From: JANXMY01 sp965246745
Lineage (GTDB): Bacteria; Armatimonadota; Armatimonadia; Armatimonadales; Capsulimonadaceae
Length of the DNA: 64,000 nt
Direction: 5' to 3'
NCBI GenBank assembly: GCA_965246745.1
Contig: OZ251980.1
Coordinates: forward strand, 2,480,001-2,544,000
The notes below the pieces were generated by a model. It ran no database searches, was not told the DNA's origin, and worked only from the letters and a program-made list of their open reading frames with translations. Position numbers and translations under genes: made by a program. Of the stretch, positions 50,242 through 58,956 are shown one piece after another (within the stretch, counting starts at the first letter, position 1; each line of letters opens with the position of its first letter).

Positions 50242-50370
50242 CCTACCCCGGCGCTCCGCGCCCGCCCCTCCCGCAGCGGGAAGGGCAAGAGTGATATAGA
50301 AAGCTTTCTTCTCAGGCTCCGGCCCTTCCCGCTGCGGGAGGGGCAGCGAGCCTAAGCGAGCGGGGTAGGT
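50241..50370. repeat. Palindromic element, family C, filling the whole gap before mazG
   Basis: The outer arms ACCTACCCCG (50241-50250) and CGGGGTAGGT (50361-50370) are perfect complements, and inner arms of 23 bp (50264-50286 and 50322-50344) are also perfect complements. Each inner arm is itself a hairpin (CCCGCaGCGGG). It runs from the last base of the PPIase stop codon to the base before the mazG ATG. Confidence 0.85.
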
Positions 50371-51489
50371 ATGCTCACACTCATCGGCCTCGGGCCGGCG
50401 GACACCGCCGCCGGCCTCAGCTTCGGCGCATTGGACGCCCTGCAAGCGGCTTCCGGTCCGGTGTTTGTTCGCGCCGGGGCGCACGCGGCTCTGGCACGGC
50501 TGTCGTCGGTGCGCGTCCAGGCCCGCCTCGAGGCGCTGTCCGACGCCGACGCCGCCCAGACTGTGCTGGAAGCTGCACGGGGCGGCGATGCGGCGTATGT
50601 CGTTTCCGGCCATCCCCTGACTGGCGACCCGTCGTGCCTGCCGCTTTTGGAGGCCGTCCGGCGCGAGGGTTTGTCCCTGCGCGTCTTTGCCCCCGCGCCC
50701 CCGCCGAGCGAGACCCCTGCCGATTTCGCCGCCCTGGCCGCCGTTATGGCCCGCCTGCGCGGCCCCGGCGGCTGCCCGTGGGACCGCGAGCAGACCCCGC
50801 TCTCGCTTCGGAAATATGTGATCGAAGAAGCCTATGAAGTGGTGGAAGCGATTGATTCGGGGTCGGCGACGAAGCTGGCCGAGGAGCTTGGCGACCTGCT
50901 GCTGCAAGTGGTGTTTCATGCCCAGCTTGCGTCGGAAGCCGGAGAGTTCGCCGTCGGCGATGTGACCCAGGCGATTGTCGAGAAACTTATCCGCCGGCAC
51001 CCGCATGTGTTCGGGACAGTCTCGGTATCGGGCAGCGACGAAGTTTTGACCAACTGGGACGCGATCAAGCGGGCCGAGCCGGGGTACGAGGACCGAAAAA
51101 GCATTCTCGACGGCATCCCGCCGGCCCTGCCGGCGCTGATGCGGGCGCTGGAAGTCTCGAAGCGTGTGGTAAAAGCCGGCTTTGAGTGGCCGAGCGCTTT
51201 GGAGGTGCTGGATAAAGTCGAGGAAGAAATCGCCGAGCTGCGGGCCGAGATTGCGCTTGGAAAAACCGAGCGGGCCGCCGCCGAGCTTGGCGACCTGCTG
51301 TTCACCCTGGTCAATCTCGCCCGGCATTTGAAGATAGACCCGGAAGACGCCCTGCGGCAGATGACCGGGCGGTTCACACGGCGGTTCGGGCGCATTGAGC
51401 GCGTCGCGGCGGACACGGGCCGCGCCGTGTCCGAGATGACGCTGCCCGAGATGGAAGCGGCCTGGCAGGCGGCCAAGCGGGACGAGTAA
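50371..51489 (+). CDS. mazG: MazG nucleotide pyrophosphohydrolase with degenerate methylase-like N-terminus
   Basis: A protein of 372 residues. Residues 1-110 resemble the YabN tetrapyrrole-methylase-like domain (LTLIGLGPAD, YVVSGHPLTGDPS) but shorter than usual. Two MazG repeats follow. The first has LRGPGGCPWDREQT, then EEAYEVVEAID and EELGDLLLQVVFHA; the second has KVEEEIAELR and AELGDLLFTLVNLARH. The EExxE and ExxD metal ligands are present. It removes non-canonical or excess nucleoside triphosphates. Its ribosome site must lie within the repeat just upstream (CGGGGTAGGT). Confidence 0.88.
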   Translation: MLTLIGLGPADTAAGLSFGALDALQAASGPVFVRAGAHAALARLSSVRVQARLEALSDADAAQTVLEAARGGDAAYVVSGHPLTGDPSCLPLLEAVRREGLSLRVFAPAPPPSETPADFAALAAVMARLRGPGGCPWDREQTPLSLRKYVIEEAYEVVEAIDSGSATKLAEELGDLLLQVVFHAQLASEAGEFAVGDVTQAIVEKLIRRHPHVFGTVSVSGSDEVLTNWDAIKRAEPGYEDRKSILDGIPPALPALMRALEVSKRVVKAGFEWPSALEVLDKVEEEIAELRAEIALGKTERAAAELGDLLFTLVNLARHLKIDPEDALRQMTGRFTRRFGRIERVAADTGRAVSEMTLPEMEAAWQAAKRDE

Positions 51490-51496
51490 GCCCCCC

Positions 51497-51685
51497 GGCC
51501 CCCAATAATGGGGGAGCAGAAACCCCTCCCGGCTCGTTCCTCGCCACCCTCCCCGAAGCGGAGAGGGGAAAGAGGCTACCAGCACAGCTTCTTCGTCCTC
51601 CCGAAGCGGGAGGACCCCTGCGAAGCGAAGAATGAGCGAAGCAAGGAGGTGGGTTCTGCTCCCCCATTATTGGGGGTGAGGGGCC
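51497..51685. repeat. Palindromic element, family D
   Basis: Arms 51497-51521 and 51654-51676 share an exact 23-bp inverted repeat (cccccaataatgggggagca...), itself a palindrome (CCCCCAATaATGGGGG-like). Inside are further short hairpins (CCGAAGCGG; CCTCCCGAAGCGGGAGG). It fills the gap between mazG and the GH4 stop codon. Confidence 0.8.
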
Positions 51686-51691
51686 ATTTCC

Positions 51692-53317
51692 CTACGCCCC
51701 AGCGTCCGCCGCCAGCATCATCGCTTCGGCGGTCGGCTGCTGCTCGGTGGCCTGCGGGTCGCCCGCCGTTTGGGTCATCTTGCCCTTGTCGGCAGCCTGA
51801 GCGTTGGCCCGCGACTCTTCGGCCCGCTCTTCCATCTCCTCCACTGTGGCCGTGTGCAGACGCGCCGCGCCCTGGGTTTCGACTGTCTTGACCCGCGTGC
51901 CGTTTGCCTCGGCGTCGTCGAGGCGGCGGGCGGCGGCTTTGATTTCCCCGGCATACTGCGGCAGCCATTCGGCCTGCGCGACCAGCATCTCGTCAGCCAT
52001 CTGCCAGACTTCTTCGGGGTTGCAGACCGCGCCGACCAGCGGGTCGTGCAGCATGGCCTGCTTGAGCAGCAGAACGTCGCCGTGCACCGCCGCCTCGACC
52101 CCCATCTGCTGCACACGGACACTCGCCGAGCAGGTCGCGGCGCACGCCAGCGGCAGGTCGCCGACCACAGGCATATTAATCCCCATCTTATCCACATACC
52201 CCGGAATCTCGACGATGCAGCCGTCGGGCAGGTTCGTGATATGGCCTCGGTTGACAATGTTGAAGTGGCCCCGGTAGATGCGCCCCGTTTCCAGCCCTTC
52301 GATGATAAACGAGCCGTGCTCTTCCGACCGGCCTTCGGAGGTGTATTTGGGCGGGTCCTGGGTCATCCAGTTCGGGAAATCTTTCTCAAACCAGTTGCGG
52401 CCCTCGGTGCAGACCCGCAGGTAGCCGCCGGTTTCGCCGTTGATCCACGACGACAAGTCAATCCAGTCGTTGATCTCGCCGACCCGCTTGCGATACCAGG
52501 GCAGGTACTCGGACAAATGCCCGTTGCTTTCGGTGGAATAATAGCCGAAGCGCCGGAGAACGTCAATCCGCACTTTTTCGGTCTTGGAATACTCCGCGTG
52601 GTCTTCAAACGCTTCCAATAAATTCGGGATCATGTCAATCCCGCGCCATTCGGCTTTGACGCACCAGGTTTGGTGGTTGATGCCGGCAAAGACCACGTCC
52701 ACCTCCTCGCGCCGGTGGATGGTTTCGTCGGCCCCGAGATGCCCGTGCTTTTTGGCCCACTGCTCGGTGACGTTTTTGATCTGCCAGTGCGCCCCCTGCA
52801 CCCCGTGGCAAAGGCCGACCGTGTTGACGCCGCCGTATTGGTTGCAGGCCCAGGTCAGCATCGCCATCGGATTGGCGTAATTCAGGAGTAAAACATCGGG
52901 CTTCGCCAGCTCTTTGATATCGCGGCAGAAGTCCAGCATGGCGGCGACCCCGCGCTGGGCGTACATCAGGCCCCCCGCGCAGAGCGTGTCCCCGACGCAC
53001 TGGTCCACGCCGTATTTCAGGGGGATGTCAATGTCCGACGCGAACGCCTCCAAGCCGCCCTGCCGGATCATGCACAGCACATAATCGGCGTCCGTCACCG
53101 CTTCCCGGCGGTTCAATGTCGGCGTCACCGTCGCGGAGAGGCCGTTGGCTTCAATGTCCCGGCGGCAAAGCTGTGTCACCATGTCCATGTTGTGCTCGGA
53201 CAGATCATGGAACGCAAAGTGCGTGTCTCCCAGCTCGGGCACGGACAAAATATCCTGCACCAGCCGCCGGGTGAACCCGACCGATCCGGCCCCGATCATG
53301 GCAATTTTCAGCGTCAT
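51692..53317 (-). CDS. GH4 family glycosidase (alpha-galactosidase/glucosidase type)
   Basis: A protein of 541 residues. The NAD-binding Rossmann start IAMIGAGSVGFTRRLVQD, the catalytic loop VGLCHGVQGAHW with the metal-binding cysteine, NYANPMAMLTWAC and GINHQTW are the GH4 hallmarks. ESNGHLSEYLPWYRKR resembles the MelA subgroup. The enzyme needs NAD+ and Mn2+ and works by redox elimination on alpha-linked sugars. The C-terminal 60 residues are an extra Gln/Ala/Glu-rich tail. AGAGGAGACC precedes the ATG. Confidence 0.92.
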   Translation of the reverse strand: MTLKIAMIGAGSVGFTRRLVQDILSVPELGDTHFAFHDLSEHNMDMVTQLCRRDIEANGLSATVTPTLNRREAVTDADYVLCMIRQGGLEAFASDIDIPLKYGVDQCVGDTLCAGGLMYAQRGVAAMLDFCRDIKELAKPDVLLLNYANPMAMLTWACNQYGGVNTVGLCHGVQGAHWQIKNVTEQWAKKHGHLGADETIHRREEVDVVFAGINHQTWCVKAEWRGIDMIPNLLEAFEDHAEYSKTEKVRIDVLRRFGYYSTESNGHLSEYLPWYRKRVGEINDWIDLSSWINGETGGYLRVCTEGRNWFEKDFPNWMTQDPPKYTSEGRSEEHGSFIIEGLETGRIYRGHFNIVNRGHITNLPDGCIVEIPGYVDKMGINMPVVGDLPLACAATCSASVRVQQMGVEAAVHGDVLLLKQAMLHDPLVGAVCNPEEVWQMADEMLVAQAEWLPQYAGEIKAAARRLDDAEANGTRVKTVETQGAARLHTATVEEMEERAEESRANAQAADKGKMTQTAGDPQATEQQPTAEAMMLAADAGA

Positions 53318-53450
53318 TGTTTGGTCTCCTCTAAAAAGTTATCCCCGTTGTGAGCGGAAGGGAATTGGCGATAGTTCATTATAACAGAGAGCGTATCAAC
53401 CGGCAAGGGGACAAACGGGCTTTTCATAGTCTCTTTGTGCTAAAATGCTG

Positions 53451-53540
53451 GAAAGACACCGGCACTAAAAATGCCGGTCTGCTTTGGAATGAAAGTATGC
53501 CTGCGGCACTGCTCCGTATCGAAGTGACCAAGGACTGTAA
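53451..53540 (+). repeat. Repeat E copy 1, left of the secreted-protein gene
   Basis: About 90 bases with hairpin ACCGGCactaaaaatGCCGGT and a conserved right part (gaaagtatgcctgcggca..ctccgtatcgaagtgac). An inverted relative occurs at 54763-54852. The rest of the 53318-53726 gap shows nothing coding. Confidence 0.7.
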
Positions 53541-53726
53541 TTAGCGTCCTTTCTTACTTAGGAGTTACGCAGTTGAAGAGTAATCCGGCGTGCCAGTGAG
53601 AGCAAAACGTGTCAAACAGGGCAGCAGGAGAACAATCAACTGGTGTTGAAAGATGCCGCAAAGTTTGAAGGATTGTCGCGAACTGTGCATCTTTAATATT
53701 GCACAATTGGCTAAGGCTCAGAGACG

Positions 53727-54686
53727 CTAGGGTGCGCTCGTTTTCTGCGTCGGGGCTGCAGTGACCGGCTGTAACCCTCGGCGCATATCTTCAATAAACT
53801 CATTCGAGTAACCGATGTTTGGGTCGCCTTTGAACGTCAGCTTGCAGAAGCGCGTCAGGTACAAAATCCCATTCTCGGCGTCTGCCTTTGATCTAGATTT
53901 TATCCAGCTCATGTAATAAACCCCCCCCATCTCTCCATAGCCACGCGGGTTCGAGGGATCATTTCTAATTTGTCTATTTATCAGTTGAAGCGCCATTTTT
54001 TTATCTTCCGGGACACCTGTGAAGATAAGAAGCCTTGCGAAGGATTGTACCACTGCAATATCGTCGGCATCATGCTCAATCAGGCGTTTCGCCAAAGGCT
54101 TCATCACGGCGGGTGCTGCTGGCATGGAAACCGACTCAACAAGGAACGCGAGACGACAGTACTCGACAGAAGACCAAGGCGCATGCGGGATGTTGACAGA
54201 AGGAAGATCCGGCGAAGAAGCTATCAAAACTGGCTGCCCGGCGAGAGCCCGAGATGTGGCAGCATAAGCCCATCGGAATACGGCTTTGGGGTCATCAGGA
54301 TGTGCTTTATAGGCCAAAAAGTACCGCTGGATTGCTTCGGAAGTAAGCTTGTGGCTTCGAAGAAGTGCATCGACCTCAGACCGAATAAGATGATACGGTT
54401 GATTTTCTTGAGCGGACCAGGGGTGCTGCATCCAATCCTTTGGAAACTCGTCGAGATGTGATATTTTTGTTAAGACTTCCTCCTCTGACGCAGAGTTGGT
54501 ATTTCCACTTCCGAGAGGTGATTGCTGTGTGTCAGTAGGATTGCTAGCAATAAGCGCGTGCGGTGTGGAAGCAACAGCCGCGTGAGCCATCCAGCCAAAG
54601 GACAAGCAAACAAGGATCAAGCGCGGCAGAAAGCCGGAGATCCACTGTTTGTTCGAAGCAGTCCGGTCTTGTGATGTTTTAGGCAT
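53727..54686 (-). CDS. Secreted TPR-like hypothetical protein of lower GC
   Basis: A protein of 319 residues. The N-terminal hydrophobic stretch (PRLILVCLSFGWMAHAAVAS) looks like a signal peptide. The body is helical with TPR-like spacing (YFLAYKAHPDDPKAVFRWAYAA; GYGEMGGVYYMSW; AENGILYLTRFCKLTF). No family is recognised. GC is about 50%, well below its neighbours, and it is enclosed by two inverted copies of repeat E, suggesting acquisition or a special insertion. Confidence 0.6.
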   Translation of the reverse strand: MPKTSQDRTASNKQWISGFLPRLILVCLSFGWMAHAAVASTPHALIASNPTDTQQSPLGSGNTNSASEEEVLTKISHLDEFPKDWMQHPWSAQENQPYHLIRSEVDALLRSHKLTSEAIQRYFLAYKAHPDDPKAVFRWAYAATSRALAGQPVLIASSPDLPSVNIPHAPWSSVEYCRLAFLVESVSMPAAPAVMKPLAKRLIEHDADDIAVVQSFARLLIFTGVPEDKKMALQLINRQIRNDPSNPRGYGEMGGVYYMSWIKSRSKADAENGILYLTRFCKLTFKGDPNIGYSNEFIEDMRRGLQPVTAAPTQKTSAP

Positions 54687-54762
54687 GTCTGCGGGTCCAT
54701 CTATTCTTTCGTTGACTTCATTTCGGGCGTACCAATTTGTTCTTCAAGTGTGTAAGTCCTAT

Positions 54763-54852
54763 TGCTCTTGAGTCGCTTCGATACGCAGTCATGCCGCAGG
54801 CATACTTTCACGCAACAGTAGACCGGCATTTCCAATGCCGGTGCTTTCGGAA
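54763..54852 (-). repeat. Repeat E copy 2, inverted
   Basis: On the minus strand it reads hairpin ACCGGCATTggaAATGCCGGT and then gaaagtatgcctgcggcatga, matching copy 1 closely. It abuts the AraC start; reading it as coding sequence would wrongly extend that gene by 41 codons. Confidence 0.7.
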
Positions 54853-54859
54853 GAACCCT

Positions 54860-55729
54860 ATGAGCAGTCTATGGGACCGCCTGCAAAAAGCGTCCGTCGC
54901 GGCGCAAGCCGCCGGCGCGGACTTTGCGCCCGTCCCGCCCGTGTTTGCCGGCCTGGAAACCCGCACCGACCCGGCGGCGTACCGATGGGACGGCTTAAAG
55001 CGCGGCGCGGACCCCGCGCATCCGTTTGTCGTGTTTCAGTATACCCTAGCCGGCGAAGGCGAGTACACGGCGGGCGGGGAAACCCATCGCCTCCCGCCGG
55101 GCCGGGCGTTTGCCGCCGTGATCCCTTCGGCTCACACTTACCGCCTGCCGCCCGGCTCCGCATCGTGGACTTTCTTTTTTCTGCTGATCAGCCACCCCTA
55201 CGCGGTTCAAAGACTTCGCGCGGCGCAGGCGGAAAGCGGGCCGGTGCTGACCCTCGCCGAGACCGACCCGCTGCTTGCCCGCGCCGCGACCCTCTGCGAA
55301 AGTGTCCTGACGCGGGCCTACCGCGACCCCTGGGCGCTGGAATTGTCCCTGCTGGACTTTGCGTTTGAATACGAGCGCTTGACCCAAAAGCGGCGGTACC
55401 CGCAGGCGGAGCGCGACGCCTGGCTGGCCGAAGTCCGGCGTCAGGTGCTGGCCCGGCCCCGCGATGCGGGCCTGGAAGCGCTGGCCGCCGCCCACGGCCT
55501 CAGCCGCAGCCGGTTCTCGCACCGCTTCAAGGCCGTCACCGGCCTGTCCCCCGCCCGCTGGGTCAAGCAAGTGCAATTAGAGGACGCCGCCCGGCGTCTG
55601 CTCGACACCGAAGGCAAGCTCGAAGCCATCGCCCGCGCGTCCGGCTTCGCCGACGCCAACCACCTGTGCAAAGTCTTCCGCCGCGTCTACCACCTGTCCC
55701 CCGCCGAATTCCGCCGCCAGATGAAGTAA
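54860..55729 (+). CDS. AraC-family transcriptional regulator
   Basis: A protein of 289 residues. The N-terminal 150 residues are a cupin-like sensor (FQYTLAGEGEYTAGGETHRLPPGRAF). The C-terminal domain has two helix-turn-helix units: LEALAAAHGLSRSRFSHRFKAVTGLSP and AIARASGFADANHLCKVFRRVYHLSPAEFRR. It probably senses a sugar and activates a nearby or distant operon. The start at 54860 (MSSLWDRL) avoids the repeat E sequence. Confidence 0.9.
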   Translation: MSSLWDRLQKASVAAQAAGADFAPVPPVFAGLETRTDPAAYRWDGLKRGADPAHPFVVFQYTLAGEGEYTAGGETHRLPPGRAFAAVIPSAHTYRLPPGSASWTFFFLLISHPYAVQRLRAAQAESGPVLTLAETDPLLARAATLCESVLTRAYRDPWALELSLLDFAFEYERLTQKRRYPQAERDAWLAEVRRQVLARPRDAGLEALAAAHGLSRSRFSHRFKAVTGLSPARWVKQVQLEDAARRLLDTEGKLEAIARASGFADANHLCKVFRRVYHLSPAEFRRQMK

Positions 55730-55805
55730 TTGATATTACGCGCGGAAACATGGGCGTTTATGTGTACGAGGGCGTGTTGATTGTTGCAAGGGCGTTGATT
55801 GTTGC

Positions 55806-55952
55806 GGGGGCGTGAACGCCCTCGCTGGGGAGCGAAGCGCTAAGGTCCCGCCTGCGCGGGACAAGAATAGGATAAACTCTTCTCATAATCTTCCGCCACG
55901 CAGGTGGCGGCTTGGCGTCTGCGCCCCCCAGCGAGGGCGTTTACGCCCTCGT
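55806..55952. repeat. MITE-like palindromic element, family A, copy 2 (inverted)
   Basis: Same element as at 22502-22661 but in the opposite orientation: terminal arms 55806-55830 and 55926-55952, and the interior is the reverse complement of copy 1 (GTCCCGC..GCGGGAC hairpin first, then CCGCCAC..GTGGCGG). To its right (to about 56040) are tandem units such as acgccctcgcaacaacca. This stretch fills the gap from the AraC stop to the antitoxin gene. Confidence 0.85.
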
Positions 55953-56075
55953 AACAACCAACGCCCTCGCAACAACCAACGCCCTCGCAACAAACAAACG
56001 CTCGTGCAAAACACCAACGCCCTCGTTGTTTATGCCCGCGTATCTGCGTAACATCAGCCAATCAAGTCGCCTGCA

Positions 56076-56303
56076 TTAATTCTCCCCGAACTTGAACTGT
56101 GCATCGGGGCGGTAAAACTTGCCGCGCACGGCACCGACCCAATCTTCATCTTTCGTCTCCGGAATGTCGGAGAAGTCAATGTCCTCATCGGATATCCCCG
56201 CCAGTGCCGCGAGTTCTTGCCGAACTGACTCAGGGATTGGTCTCGGCTTGGAATTTGCGCTCAATGTGTCTGGAGAGTTATCCAGTTTATCGGCTGTTTT
56301 CAT
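56076..56303 (-). CDS. brnA: BrnA-type antitoxin
   Basis: Seventy-five residues from the ATG at 56303, set by a strong ribosome site (GAGGAGAAGAT). The sequence PIPESVRQELAALAGISDEDIDFSDIPET, then DEDWVGAVRGKFYRP, is the BrnA pattern: an acidic toxin-binding N-part and a C-terminal ribbon-helix-helix end. It neutralises the BrnT ribonuclease and represses the operon. Its start overlaps the toxin's 3' end by 17 bases, the usual brnT-brnA order. Confidence 0.85.
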   Translation of the reverse strand: MKTADKLDNSPDTLSANSKPRPIPESVRQELAALAGISDEDIDFSDIPETKDEDWVGAVRGKFYRPDAQFKFGEN

Positions 56304-56571
56304 ATCTTCTCCTCTCATTTTTGCTTGCAGGTCGCGCTGAAATAATGCGGATGTGTTCCTCATTGTCGTCATCAATCCAGGTGTGGGCCACTATCAATAA
56401 AGCTGCTCCGGCAGCCAGTCCGATTGCCTGCCATCGTTCTTCGCCGTCCACAAACCGGTCTTGCTGTGAGAAAACCAGAGGATCACTAAAGACAAATTGC
56501 GCTGTCTCAAAGCTGACGCCATGCTTCTTTTTATTGGCTTCGTTCTTGTTTTTGTCCCAAGTAACCTTCAA
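56287..56571 (-). CDS. brnT: BrnT-type ribonuclease toxin
   Basis: Ninety-four residues, the family's normal length. VTWDKNKNEANKKKHGVSFETAQFVFSDPLV, then RWQAIGL, LIVAHTW, RIISARPASKNERRRYE, is a complete BrnT sequence; the catalytic R/K/H set is present. The start is a TTG at 56571 with GGAG six bases before it; no ATG exists in this region and a longer frame upstream runs antisense through the oligopeptidase gene. BrnT cuts RNA and slows growth when BrnA is lost. Confidence 0.88.
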   Translation of the reverse strand: MKVTWDKNKNEANKKKHGVSFETAQFVFSDPLVFSQQDRFVDGEERWQAIGLAAGAALLIVAHTWIDDDNEEHIRIISARPASKNERRRYENSR

Positions 56572-56649
56572 ATTCGACTCCAAGACGGCAGCTTCATTAT
56601 TGTACCACACGAGGCAGGAAAGCCGTTCGGCTTTGCCGAACTGACGGCT

Positions 56650-58707
56650 ATGAATACCCCGTTTGCTTACCCCTCGGCCCGCGTTTCCGACCAAAAAGAC
56701 GACTACCACGGCACCGAAGTGGCGGACCCGTATCGGTGGCTGGAAGACCCGGACTCGCCGGAGTCGCGGGCGTGGATTGAGGCCGAGAACGCGCTGACGT
56801 TTTCGTTTTTGGAGAGCATCCCGGCGCGGCAGGAAATTCGGGAGCGCATCACGGCGCTGTGGAACTATGAGCGCTTCGGAGCGCCGTCGCAGCGCGGCGG
56901 GCGGTACTTTTACGGGCGCAACGACGGGCTGCAAAACCAAAGCGTCCTGCTGGTCGCCGAAACGCTGGAGGCCGCGCCGCGCGTGCTGCTGGACCCGAAC
57001 GCGCTGTCTGACGACGGCACGGTGGCGCTGGCGGGGACGGCGATCAGCGACGATGGCAAGTGGCTCGCTTACGGGCTGTCGGCGGCGGGGTCGGACTGGA
57101 CAGAGTGGCGGGTTCGCGACATAAACACCGGGCAGGACACGGACGATCACCTGCGCTGGGTCAAGTTCTCGGGGGCGTCGTGGGCCAAAGACGGCTCAGG
57201 CTTCTACTACAGCCGCTACGATGCGCCCGCCGAAGGCGAGGAATTGCAGCAGGCGAACTATTTCCAAAAGCTGTTCTTTCACAAACTGGGCACGGAGCAA
57301 AGCGGCGATGCGCTAATCTATGACCGGCCCGACGAAAAAGAATGGGGCTTCAGCGGCTTTGTCTCGGAAGACGGCGCGTATCTCATCATTTCGGTCCGGC
57401 AGGGCACCGAGCCGAAAAATCGGCTGTTTTACAAGGCGCTGCAAGAGCCGAATACCGCAGTCGTGGAACTTATTCCCGCGCTGGAAGCGCAGTATCGCTT
57501 CTTGGGCAACGACGGCCCGGTCTTCTGGCTGCAAACAAACTGGGACGCGCCGAAAAACCGGGTGATCGCCGTGGATACCCGGACGCCTGAAAAACCGCAC
57601 TGGGTCGAGGTCATTCCCGAAGCGGGCGACTTGCTGGAAAGCGTCAGCCTGGTCGGCGAAAAGTTCATTGCCGAGTACCTCCGCGATGCCGCGACGCAAA
57701 TCAAAGTGTTTGCGCTCGATGGAACGCTTGAGCGTGAAGTCGCCCTGCCGGGGATCGGGTCGGCGGGCGGCTTCGGCGGCAGGCGGACCGACACCGAGAC
57801 GTTTTACAGCTTCACGTCGTTTACGACCCCGACATCTATTTACCGCTACGATGTCGCGACAGGCGAGAGCACGCTGTACCGTCAGCCGCACGTCGCGTTC
57901 CGCTCTGAAGACTACGAGACCACGCAAATCTTTTACGCCTCAAAAGACGGCACGCGCATTCCGATGTTTCTGACCCATCGCAAGGGCCTGACTTTGGACG
58001 GCCTAAACCCGACCTATCTGTACGGCTACGGGGGCTTCGACGTGTCTCTGACGCCGTCGTTCAGCCCTGCGCTGATTGCGTGGATGGAGCGGGGCGGGGT
58101 GCTGGCGATCCCGAACCTGCGCGGCGGGGGCGAATACGGCGCGGCGTGGCACGAGGCCGGCACCAAAGAAAACAAGCAGAACGTCTTTGATGATTTTATT
58201 TCTGCCGCCGAGTGGCTCATCGCGAACAAGTATACTTCGGTCCCGAAGCTCGCCCTCGGCGGCGGCTCCAACGGCGGGCTTTTGGTCGGCGCGTGCTTGA
58301 CTCAGCGTCCGGACCTGTTCGGCGCGTGCCTGCCCGCCGTGGGCGTTTTGGACATGCTGCGCTTCCAAAAGTTCACCATCGGCTGGGCCTGGACTTCCGA
58401 CTACGGCTCCGCCGACAACCCCGCCGACTTTCCGTACCTGTATGCGTACTCCCCGCTGCACAATCTGAAGCCCGGCACGGCCTACCCCGCGACGCTGATT
58501 ACCACCGGCGACCACGACGACCGGGTGGTCCCCACCCACTCGTTCAAATTCGCCGCCGCCCTTCAAGCCGCGCAGGGCGGCCCCGCCCCGGCGCTTATCC
58601 GCATCGAGACCCGCGCCGGCCACGGAGCCGGCAAGCCCACGGCCAAAGTCATCGAAGAAACCGCCGACTGCTGGGCGTTTTTGGTGGAAGTGCTGGGGCT
58701 GGACTGA
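56650..58707 (+). CDS. Prolyl oligopeptidase (S9A)
   Basis: About 685 residues. An N-terminal YHGTEVADPYRWLEDPDSP is followed by the seven-bladed propeller and the alpha/beta-hydrolase domain. GGSNGGLLVGACL has the nucleophile serine, GDHDDRVVPTHSFKFAAAL the aspartate and ETRAGHGAGKP the histidine. It lacks an N-terminal signal, so it is cytoplasmic and cuts short peptides after proline. The ATG at 56650 gives the usual length; an extension upstream overlaps brnT. The two genes are divergent. Confidence 0.93.
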   Translation: MNTPFAYPSARVSDQKDDYHGTEVADPYRWLEDPDSPESRAWIEAENALTFSFLESIPARQEIRERITALWNYERFGAPSQRGGRYFYGRNDGLQNQSVLLVAETLEAAPRVLLDPNALSDDGTVALAGTAISDDGKWLAYGLSAAGSDWTEWRVRDINTGQDTDDHLRWVKFSGASWAKDGSGFYYSRYDAPAEGEELQQANYFQKLFFHKLGTEQSGDALIYDRPDEKEWGFSGFVSEDGAYLIISVRQGTEPKNRLFYKALQEPNTAVVELIPALEAQYRFLGNDGPVFWLQTNWDAPKNRVIAVDTRTPEKPHWVEVIPEAGDLLESVSLVGEKFIAEYLRDAATQIKVFALDGTLEREVALPGIGSAGGFGGRRTDTETFYSFTSFTTPTSIYRYDVATGESTLYRQPHVAFRSEDYETTQIFYASKDGTRIPMFLTHRKGLTLDGLNPTYLYGYGGFDVSLTPSFSPALIAWMERGGVLAIPNLRGGGEYGAAWHEAGTKENKQNVFDDFISAAEWLIANKYTSVPKLALGGGSNGGLLVGACLTQRPDLFGACLPAVGVLDMLRFQKFTIGWAWTSDYGSADNPADFPYLYAYSPLHNLKPGTAYPATLITTGDHDDRVVPTHSFKFAAALQAAQGGPAPALIRIETRAGHGAGKPTAKVIEETADCWAFLVEVLGLD

Positions 58708-58956
58708 GAACACCGCGACAACGACGCTTTTGGAAAAGGCGCTTGCTCGGTGTGGCAAATAAAGAAAGGGGGTAGATAAAAGGGGCCGATACGAGGCCGT
58801 CTGCGCCGGAACTGGGGGGAAGCACAAATCCCCGTATTCCGCTCAGGAGCGGCGGGCGCAAACTGCGGCAAAATCACTTCAAGAGACACCCGCGCTGCCG
58901 CCGCTCATCTCGACTTTTCTGCCCTAACTCAATTCTTATCAAAGGAACCTCTGCCT

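Noticed and set aside
55730..56060. CRISPR array
   Set aside because: The short tandem units have no regular spacers or constant repeat length and belong to the MITE-like element.
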